Assembly (NCBI GenBank): GCA_900618425.1
Contig: UZAN01047848.1
Coordinates: forward strand, 6,031-22,451
Direction: 5' to 3'
DNA: 16,421 nt
From: Echinostoma caproni
Lineage: Eukaryota > Platyhelminthes > Trematoda > Plagiorchiida > Echinostomatidae
Under the pieces are notes generated by a model. The model did no database searches. It worked only from the letters and a program-made list of their open reading frames with translations, and was not told the origin of the DNA. The translations under genes and the position numbers were made by a program. The stretch's first letter is position 1, and the number at the start of each line of letters is the position of its first letter. Positions 8,869 to 16,421 of this stretch are shown piece after piece.

Positions 8869-11800
8869 TTATTACATATTCGTGTGTATTTTGGCGCGCA
8901 CGTCGATGTTATCCCACTGGCACGTGCTTCATGCACAAGCACACGTACACGGTCCGTTATGGAAGCATGTTTTTATCATGCCTATGATGGGTAATGATTG
9001 AATAGGTTCTTGTTTACGCCAGTAACCCTAAACCGCATCAGGGATTGAGACATTCTCGTTGTTGTAAATTCCAGAATTTGTTTTGTGATCTTTCGCCACA
9101 CCGGTGAATAGGAAGAAACAAACAGACAAGCGCCACTCATCAGAACATAGCATAGATGAGAAACAAATTCACCAATATGCTTGCTTATTGCTTACGATGA
9201 ATGCGTGCTGCTTTGAACATTGCTTGTGGTAATGAAAACGCGTTAGTTTGTTTCTACCATGCACAGAATTAATGCCAAAACATTTATAGAGATAACTACC
9301 TACAACAGAAATCTCTGTGATCAACTACAAACATCACCGGAAAGTGGTTTCGTTCTGTTTTGGAACGCATTAGCAGTGCTATCTGTAGGTGCTCCTGTGG
9401 GACAACATGGAGTATAGGATTTGTGTAAGGAATTAATTGTTATTTTTCAATATTTTACGAGGATTATAGCTAAAGCACGCTTGGAGACAAGTAGGGAGTG
9501 TATCTAATCTAAAGGAGGGCAATTTTAGTTCTGGATTAAATCATTCGATGGGTCGTACGTGTGTTTTGATGAGATAAACAAACGTTTCGGGCATTCGCTA
9601 ACACTGTAACCCTGCACAAAAAATGGCGCCTTCGGAAAATAAATCTGCAATCGGATAAGCTTACAAAGCGGATCCAGTTAGCCAGATGTGCTCTCAGCCA
9701 TTTTTGACGATCTAACGTTAAGTTGAAAAATTGATAGATTGAAGATGTGATATAAATCCAATTCGTGAGTTATCCACAAGTTCGGAATTTTTAAAGTGTA
9801 TCATTTTCTCTGAAATACGGAACTAAACAGTATGAACAAAAAGCGATTTGACTGTCTGCGCTTACTTATCGTTCAGACCATCAAGCGGTCGGTTGATTGT
9901 ACTACCTAGGATCTTATTCTCCGCAGCTTTTGCCGAATTCGTATCTCACAGTGTCTACACCTCCAAAGCTGTTGTCCTCACCGATGTAACTTCTAATTGA
10001 TGAGAATCGTATTCTACAGATTAGGTCTTCTCTACAGTCCGGAATTGCTACCAAGTGAACATGGAGAATTGGCAAATGATAAGCTTAACTTTTTTTACAG
10101 AAGCCTGGGACACCTATTATCTCCAGGGTAACTTACGCAATGGTCAATAAGAGATCAGTTTTCCTTAGTATCGCATTTGAAGGAGACGATGTAATTGCAC
10201 CGTTCGGCCAAAATCTTCTGAGTACAATTCGGTGCATCACTGCAACCGGGGGATGAATCATGATTCAGAGGACAGTCAAGCACAGACCAGTCCGACTACT
10301 TAGTCATCTTCACTTGCATCTATCTTTTTCCGTGCACTTCACGGTACGAAGGAAGGACTAAACGCAAGCTGTCAGTCAGAATGATTTGGCATGTTCGGAA
10401 AATATTCTAGGAAGGAAACTTCTAGGAAGCGCAGTGGCACGCTAGTTGTTCGATTCCGGACATTGCATTAGCAGACTTAAAGCTTTCCCCGTCATACTTA
10501 ACCGTTGAAGTTCAAGAATGCTCAGCTGTGTAGAAGTGGTTGTCATTAGGCGTTTAAAACTTCAGCTTTGTATGCAAATGGCCCTCGGAATGCAGTTGCT
10601 ACCTTTCTATATCCTTTTACTGGATTTCTGGTTTTATTTTTACTATTCAACTTCAACTGGAATCGATATAACTCTAAGTAAGTTCGCCGTAACTTAGGTT
10701 AAATCTAACCAGTCACCTTCTGCTGAGAACTCCACAAACTGATTGGTGGTTCATCCATCACACGAGGTACGGCTTTCCCCGTAGACAAACAAATTAATAA
10801 TTGAATGATTTACCGATCGAGTATGAAGGTGGAATGTTTGGCTGTTGGGGTCCCTTCGCTTACTCGGAAGCGCTATGCCATTTCCCGTTGATCGAGTGAG
10901 TTTGAGAAGAAAATGAACGAGCCCGACGCTAATTGACTTCAATCGGTCGGGTAAGGAAGCGAATAAGGATAAGATGGACCGATAAATCGGCCATCTACGT
11001 TCTCTCGAATAACGTTGATTATTTTAAACCAAATGCAGATGCCTACAAAATTCGGACATTGAATGGCACACCTAAAAACATAATTAACTAGGATACATCG
11101 AAATTATAAACAATATTTCTCCTGAATAGTGAGATGAAAGTTGAAATCATTCACCTGCCAACAGAAATATCTCTTTTTTCTTTAATCAACGGACCGATAG
11201 ATACATTCCGTCTAAAGGTATAGATCTACTGTTCTCATATTCTCTATTACGTAACTAATTCCAACTCTCTTTCCTCTAAGGTGAATTACTTTCCCTTACG
11301 TTACTGTTTCTATGCTCTTCCTCCTTCTGATTCCTTGTAATCATTATCTCCCTCGTTGTTCACCTATCTGCAAATGACCTTGGTAGTGACTAAACAACCA
11401 TTTTGTTATCTGTATAGTAATAATGTAAATGTCCATGTATGGTATTCTTCTTAGAAAATTCAAACCCATTTGATGTGAGTAGACAGCTGAATGAGAGCAG
11501 GCCGCGTTGATGAACAATATTACTACTGCTCACGCTGTTTTTTTTGCTTTATTCAAATGAATCCAACGGACAAAAGCGTCTCCGGAATTTCAAATTACCG
11601 TCTACAATGCATTCAAATGATTTAAAATCTGTTTTGTGTGCTCATGTGCCTAGTGAATGCAGTTTCTGCATCAAAAGTTGATATGTACTTATCAAAACAC
11701 GTGATTGAATACGTATGTCCAAATTGATGAACCCTCACGCTTAAAAGAATGGATAAATTACTCCTAAACTACGTGGATAGACCGATGCTGTATCTCAGTC

Positions 11801-12839
11801 GAGGTACTTGTGTTCCCTATATATGGCACGAAAGAGCTATTGAACACTGCAAATAAATCTACAGAATATATTTTCAAATGATGTTTGACTGAAATAGCAC
11901 ACAGTGGTTGCTAGTTCCAATAACCGGTTATTTTTTAACGACTAAAGAAATTGATCTTTACTGTTCATATCAACCCATTCAGACAAATCTTATACACTTG
12001 CAAAACTCACTGTAAAACAAACTGGCTTACTTGGCAGTGGATATAATAGACTCCGTTCTTATATTCCTAACAGATAGTTGTTTCCAATCCTAATTTCCAC
12101 TTTGTATTAGTTGCTTGCTTTGTTGTGTACTTCCCATTGAGGCCGACTTCCCCTATTACATAGTCCTTCCTCCCTCTAAGAGACTGTGAAGATTGTATGT
12201 GATAACGCCCTATCAATGGATACTTTCCTGGTAATCAAAAAGACCGGTCTGAATGCAATTGATGCGAATTTTAGGAATGAAGCGCAGATATACTATCGGT
12301 GTAGCAATGGATAGTCTGCTGTCTACTGTATCACTGATAAGAATCAAGGTAAAAGAGAGCCCCGGGCTTTCGAAGGCTGATTCGCTCTTTAGCAGTGTGT
12401 AAGGTATTTTTGATTTCAAAAACTCCAATCACGTTAACACTGCTTTGAAATTGCTTAGTGCTCTTTATCTGTCTGCGTTTTTATAATGTTAAGAATTGCT
12501 GTTTGAAAATTTTTCACATCATAATCGGAGATCTATCCCAAGGTGTTCGGTCAACAATATATCTACCGTGGGATCACACTATGTGATGACGGACGGAATC
12601 AGTGAAATATCAGTTTCACCATGTCACGAATATGTAGCTTCCGAACACACTTCAAAAGGAGTAGCTGGTTCTTTTTTCTTATTATACACTTTAATGTGAT
12701 GAACAGCAGACGGGGTAAATCTCCATAGTCACGTGCACCCGCTGTTCAGTGGACTTGGAGTCACAAGCCACATAAGACCCCGCTAGGTAGGTGTTGTATT
12801 GAACCGGACGGTAGAAAAGCTGCCTACCACCAAAGTTGA
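8869..12839. other. 4-kb stretch without a recognisable gene
   Basis: Open frames are few and short (10751-10942 -, 12213-12428 -, 12496-12699 +), and none is recognisable. A 14-bp perfect palindrome, TGAATCATGATTCA, lies at 10254-10267. I found no tandem array, transposon terminus or RNA gene. The last part (about 12700-12839) may be the body of the minus-strand tRNA-like repeat that begins at 12916. Introns of a host gene would look like this but cannot be shown. Confidence 0.45.
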
Positions 12840-12916
12840 GTGGTGCAGGCGGGGCTTGAATCTTCGACCAAAGGGTCCAAAGCACGTCAATGACAACGAC
12901 TAAACCACAGCACCAC
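12840..12916 (-). repeat. tRNA-like SINE head with perfect A box, minus strand
   Basis: On the minus strand, TGGTTTAGTCG (12897-12907) fits the A-box consensus TRGYNNARNNG at all 11 positions. After 34 bases comes GATTCAAGCC (12853-12862), a near-match to the B box. The ends of this 77-base segment, GTGGTGC and GCACCAC, are perfectly complementary over 7 bp, like an acceptor stem. The T-stem does not pair and the acceptor-to-A-box spacing is two bases longer than in a true tRNA, so a tRNA-derived SINE fits better than a tRNA gene. The body would extend to lower coordinates, past GGTAGGCAGC at 12819-12828. Confidence 0.6.
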
Positions 12917-12988
12917 TACCACCCTAATGCAGTTTCTACCAAATTATGATTATCCTGGGTGATTCGTCAATGTCAACAATAGACCCCT

Positions 12989-13494
12989 AAAGAGAAAGCC
13001 GTCTTTGCAAGACTTTTCTTCCGACGCGATTATATGATAAACGGCGTACGTCACAGGTTTAAGGAGACTCTATGTTGAACACAAACCAATACACTGTGTT
13101 ATGTGATACCGTAACTCGAGGGATAGAGTCTGGGTAGCCACAATCAAAACAATCAGCTCGACTCCGTCTCACAGATGTCCTCTATCAGTTTGCATGTAGT
13201 TGCGGTGAAACTCACACTGGGAGAACGAATCGGTCTCCGTTGCGATGAGCATCTGAACACATTTCCAAATGGCAGCTGCATCCAAAGAGGCAACACCCTT
13301 AAAGGTCACCGGAATGATTACATAAGGAGTCATCAATTACAGAGCATAGCTAGGCAACCAGATACATATTTAATCCCATTGTTTGCTCACTCATCGTTAC
13401 GCATTTTGAAAAACAATTCCCTAGTGATCAACGAAGAGACGTAAAGCACGTTACGTTCAATCGTTGTTTAAGTGTATCAATATTGCTGAGGTGA
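12989..13494 (+). pseudogene. Penelope-like element 3' remnant A: linker and GIY-YIG nuclease
   Basis: Frame 2 from 12989 reads EKAVFARLFFRRDY and then VRHRFKETL. This resembles the PLE linker between RT and nuclease (pattern: VFLRLPF-x-GD ... RRL). Frame 1 then carries the GIY-YIG domain: LYQFACSCG with the Cys pair characteristic of PLE nucleases, then THTGRTNR (YIG replaced by HTG), SEHISKW, SSITEHS (13330-13350) and THFEKQFP. In-frame stops lie at 13246, 13300, 13315 and 13351, and the frame closes at 13492-13494. The domain order is normal, but the copy is dead and older-looking than the neighbouring remnant. In complete PLEs this domain is the endonuclease that nicks target DNA for priming. 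Confidence 0.8.
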
Positions 13495-13612
13495 ATTCTT
13501 TGAAAATTTTCTGGAAAATGTTTTTCAACTTAACGATTCTGTCAGAAAAGTGATGTCTATAAATGTAACTTTACCATAGTTACGTCGATAGTACGACACA
13601 AGTAGCGAACAT

Positions 13613-14225
13613 GTTCCCTTTCAACTTCTTCCTCTGGCTAATTTAGAATACTTCGTCACCTTTATCCATCGCATTAGGATCGAAAGAAGACTCAAGTCGC
13701 GAGAACTAAAAAAACAGGTTAACTCCACGGCAAGTGAAGTGAGGGGGTTAACAACTTTTGGGCGCACAGAACGGGAAGATGTCGTCTGAACGATGTGCGT
13801 CAAAAGTTAAAGTCGCGAATGAACCGCCTCTACTCGTGGAATCGATTTGGACAAACGTGTACAGGGTTGGCAACCCAGTTCTCTCACAAACTGCATACCA
13901 GTTCACTTGCAGTTGCGGTGATGCATACATAAGCAGAACCAACCGTCAATTATCACACCGGGTGGCCGAACACATTCCAAATTGGTTGGTGAAGTCAATG
14001 ACGCAACCCACATTCAGTAATCAGGGGGTCACACGTAACCCGGGGTCATCAATTGCAAAACACATCATGACAACCAAACACATAATTGGTCCCGCTTTCT
14101 CTTTCAAACCGTTGTTACATAACTGTGATGCAAAAGTGTTGGCAACATGTGTGGCTTTGCTGGTCTGATTACATCATCCCGTTCTGTACACTCAGTTTAT
14201 TTGCCGTGCAATTGACCTGTTATTT
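13613..14225 (+). pseudogene. Penelope-like element remnant B: N-terminal-like piece joined to GIY-YIG
   Basis: Frame 2 (13613-13789) reads smoothly through LEYFVTFIHRIRIERRLKS to STASEVRGLTTF and EREDVV before a TGA. This resembles the region ahead of the RT in PLEs, where such a stretch leads into VLPADKG-x-A. Next, frame 1 near 13789-13836 offers NDVRQKLKSRMNRLYS, like the post-RT linker. Frame 3 then has the nuclease: AYQFTCSCGDAYISRTNR (YQF at 13896), AEHIPNW, SSIAKH (14046-14063) and, beyond a TGA at 14166, LHHPVLYTQFICRAIDLL. The last piece matches the usual C-terminal pattern, so that stop interrupts a longer protein. The entire RT core is absent. The YIG glycine is Ser here. The nuclease is certain; the N-terminal assignment is less so. 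Confidence 0.8.
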
Positions 14226-15420
14226 TTAATTTTAATAGCCCCTATTCATTTGCATATAAATGTCCGTTCACTAGGATTTACAGACCCAGTGTGTTATAAA
14301 TGTTCTTGTTTGTTTTGTGTTAGTAATTGAGAAGATTAAACGAGATGTGAATATGCTCGACACACGTGTGTTCTTTCGGTTTGGATGTAAGAAATTTAAC
14401 CATAGACAAGAGATAATACGGTAGTGAGTATGGTAGCCCTGAACAGAACATTCGCATATATTCTGATATTGATCACCTGGAACGGGGATTGGTGTGAGAA
14501 ACGATCCACATTCTGCTGATAACCATCTTCACTTCAGTGGCACTGAAACCCTCAGAAGTGAAGTGTGATGAACACTTGTTTGTGGACTGTTAAAATGAAG
14601 GCACGCGACGGTAGTTCACTCCACACGCGTTGTACTTTACTGAGGACCATTCTGATGTGCTGGGTGGCACTGTATCGTTTCAGGTTTTAGTTTTTTTAAG
14701 GGTTGAACCTAACGGTGTTCTGATCACAAGGAACTTGTATGCTAATTAAAATTTCATGTCTCCGTGGTAATTATTTATGATGTTCGCATGACAGGTTGTC
14801 ACCATTGAAAACAGTCATATGGGACAACTGTGATGGGTAGTTTTTCTATTTTCAACCGTGAAATCCGGAATAGATGTTTGCCGAAAATCCTTCTGTTGCC
14901 ACAAAAATACTTTCAAATCACCTGGCGGGGTGGAATTACAAAGACTAACGCTGAGAAGAATCTTCCAATGTGTGTGTATGTGAATAGCTGAAAATTTGGA
15001 TTTCAAAAATGCAATGTTTTCCAGCTGTAGCACACTTTCGTACACCTATAAATTAAAGTCAATTGATTTTGTTTCAAAGTTGTCAACGTTGTTGCGGGAA
15101 AGTAAAGATTCACATTACAACCACATGCATCACTTCAACCATTATCGAGAATTAGATTTTTGTTGTTTTAATTCATCAGTAACAGAGAGCTTTCTGAATG
15201 ACCAGAGTGATCTTGCGGTCTGTTCTGTCCACGAGCATTCATTGTGTTCTCACCTTGGTAATCTATGTGCTAAAAACACACATTTGGACAAGGATGCCAC
15301 ACAGGTTGAAATTATCCGAGAGAACTGGACGATTTGGTTTGTTCATACAACAAAGTCTTCGTGTGTAGGGCAAATCAAAACGTGAACTGAAAAACTGGGA
15401 CGCACTGGTGGGAGGCGTAA
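14226..15420. other. Mostly no recognisable gene; possible PLE 3' flank
   Basis: The first hundred bases may be the 3' untranslated end of remnant B. A 129-codon open frame (14996-15385, +) begins at TTG, with its first ATG codon at 15014. It is His-, Ser- and Cys-rich and unrecognised, so it is not called as a gene. A hairpin at 14527-14563 is listed separately. Confidence 0.4.
14527..14563. repeat. 9-bp inverted repeat (hairpin)
   Basis: CTTCACTTC (14527-14535) and GAAGTGAAG (14555-14563) are perfect reverse complements around a 19-base loop. The loop region itself holds CAGTG-G-CACTG. There is no T-run after it and no gene beside it. Role unknown; it may be chance. Confidence 0.5.
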
Positions 15421-15489
15421 CAGTGGAGGCTAATGATCAGATGCTCATGGTGTGGTGTGTGCCTTAAGCTTGCAAAGATGGACTGTTCT

Positions 15490-15620
15490 GTAGTGGGTTC
15501 GATCAGGTTTCTGATGACCGAATGGGGTAGCATGCTTGCGTTTTGCTGGTGAGCTCCCGGATTCGATTCGCAACTGGGCCGATGGATTGGCGCACTGCTG
15601 GTGAGACCCAACCATGTTAA
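15490..15620 (+). repeat. tRNA-like repeat with two B-box-like motifs
   Basis: GATTCGATTCG (15560-15570) is a close B-box match, preceded by TAGCATGCTTG (15528-15538), which fits 9 of 11 A-box positions. The spacing of 21 bases is shorter than in a tRNA. A second B-box-like word, GGTTCGAT, lies upstream in TAGTGGGTTCGATCAGG near 15491-15507. Short words recur around the block (for example CGCACTG-type near 15409 and 15591), suggesting a decayed, possibly dimeric, tRNA-derived repeat. The minus-strand 140-codon open frame that crosses it (15375-15797) is considered spurious. Confidence 0.4.
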
Positions 15621-15830
15621 AACAGGTGTACAGCTCTTCCTAACTTTACAGTTCACGTTCCATTTGCTCTTTACTCGAAAAAATGCACCGTATAAAGACA
15701 AAGTTAGCCATTGAAACGAACTGCCAGAAAAGTAAAAATACATAATTGGTTTAGTGGAGGTTAGATTAGATGACAAAAGTTTGACAAAACTTTTCAAAAA
15801 GGTGATTTTAAAATTAAGATGCTGAGTGCT

Positions 15831-15918
15831 ACTGCAAGTGGTAGTGCTAGTGGCAGGAAGGACGGGAAGACATATCGTACCACCTGGTAGGGCCTACCCA
15901 CTACCACGAGGCACTAGC
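15831..15918. repeat. Cluster of short inverted repeats
   Basis: GTGGTAGTG (15838-15846) is complementary to CACTACCAC (15899-15907). GCTAGTG (15846-15852) is complementary to CACTAGC (15912-15918). Between them, GGTAGG-G-CCTACC (15886-15898) is an almost gapless palindrome. The two outer pairs are in a-b-a'-b' order, so they cannot nest and would be alternatives or a pseudoknot. This could be the end of an unidentified mobile element; the family is unknown. Confidence 0.5.
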
Positions 15919-16213
15919 GACATCGTAAATGGCGTGAAATCGATTGAGGTTTCAAATAAGCAATACTAATTACGGGAATAAGAAATAACAAAGTTAATCA
16001 ACTTCGAGGTATTTCAATTCCCGGAAATGCTTTTGGTACGTGCGCAGGATCAACGGAACTAGGTGCATACAGACATATTCACATATTCTAATTGTCGGGT
16101 GACGATGGGCATGATCAATTCTGTATGTATTGTATATCTTCTTGTGTAAATGTGGTGGATAGAACGCAAACGGGAACGGGAACGGTGATTCAGCATTTCG
16201 TTCCTTTCCAGCT
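15919..16213. other. No recognisable gene
   Basis: Nothing was recognised except a short tandem of the hexamer CGGGAA (about 2.5 units, 16171-16185). Confidence 0.45.
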
Positions 16214-16312
16214 TAGCAGGTGAGCGCCAGTGGGCAAACGCCCAGGGATCACAATCACCCCTCCCAGGTCATCCGACGTTTGAATCCTACTACCATTTCA
16301 CCGAAAAAAAAA
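16214..16312 (+). repeat. Possible tRNA-like segment followed by an A-run
   Basis: TAGCAGGTGAG (16214-16224) fits 9 of 11 A-box positions, and GTTTGAATCC (16278-16287) is a near-perfect B box. The 53-base spacing is long, though possible in a diverged SINE or one derived from a long-variable-arm tRNA. A run of nine A (16304-16312) follows 16 bases after the B box. No acceptor stem was found. Confidence is low. Confidence 0.35.
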
Positions 16313-16421
16313 CATGAAAAACTTTTTAATAGATTTCTCCCCCCTTTTGTGATTATTTCTCTGTTGAATAAATCGGTTTGAGGTGATGGTGATTGCATAG
16401 ATTTGGAGCCCCCTCTCCAGG

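Noticed and set aside
10254..10267. Perfect 14-bp palindrome TGAATCATGATTCA
   Set aside because: It is isolated and AT-rich, with no neighbouring promoter or gene. A palindrome of this length is not remarkable enough without context.
12840..12916. Functional tRNA gene on the minus strand
   Set aside because: The T-stem does not pair and the acceptor-to-A-box spacing is off by two bases, so a SINE head is the better reading.
13175..13444. 89-codon + strand frame inside PLE remnant A
   Set aside because: It is a shadow in another frame. The true similarity (LYQFACSCG, SEHISKW, SSITEH) runs in frame 1 with stops.
12989..14225. GIY-YIG domains as a free homing endonuclease or a phage/intron system
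   Set aside because: The CxC pair, the linker upstream, the SSIAKH-type motif downstream and an RT of the same element type in the window all point to Penelope-like elements.
14996..15385. 129-codon + strand frame
   Set aside because: It begins at TTG, has an unusual His/Ser/Cys-rich composition and no recognisable motif. No upstream or downstream context supports a gene.
15375..15797. 140-codon minus-strand frame, the longest in the window
   Set aside because: It runs across a tRNA-like repeat block and contains no recognisable domain. It is probably a frame kept open by chance through a non-coding repeat.
1..16421. CRISPR array, operon, ribosomal RNA or other prokaryotic features
   Set aside because: No regularly spaced direct repeats, no dense coding and no recognisable rRNA segment. 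Content is typical of eukaryotic repeat-rich DNA.

Overview
The window looks like repeat-rich, gene-poor DNA from an animal nuclear genome. It is AT-rich by eye, it has no long open frames and no operon-like packing, and it carries decayed retroelements, tRNA-like repeats and microsatellites. The best organism guess is a flatworm, probably a digenean trematode. That guess rests only on the style of the Penelope-like element (PLE) proteins and the tRNA-like repeats, so it is tentative. No intact host gene could be supported on either strand. Unrecognised exons of a spliced gene cannot be excluded by reading alone.

Layout. The left edge (2-763, + strand) is the reverse transcriptase (RT) domain of a PLE. 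It enters from outside the window, its catalytic motifs are still readable, and it is broken by two frame changes and a stop; the first break sits on the single N at 280. Positions 764-8549 are mostly featureless. They hold mononucleotide tracts (3306-3315, 7500-7509), a compound TA/GA microsatellite (4735-4786), an A/T-rich simple repeat (5518-5562), and tRNA-like repeat heads near 1688, possibly 6694-6904, and 7884-7957. On the minus strand, 8620-8868 is the C-terminal tail of a non-LTR retrotransposon polyprotein. Positions 8869-12839 hold nothing I can name.

The right part is richer. A minus-strand tRNA-like repeat head with a perfect A box lies at 12840-12916. Two separate PLE 3' halves follow in tandem on the + strand. 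Remnant A (12989-13494) has the linker and a GIY-YIG nuclease with several stops. Remnant B (13613-14225) has a piece resembling the PLE N-terminal region joined almost directly to the linker and a well-preserved GIY-YIG domain, with the whole RT core missing. Beyond them are tRNA-like sequences (15490-15620, 16214-16312) and a hairpin-dense block (15831-15918).

Nothing here works together as a functional system. The most interesting observations concern the PLE copies: the RT-less arrangement of remnant B, the tandem nuclease remnants, and the possibility that the RT fragment at the left edge and remnant A are complementary parts of the same family.
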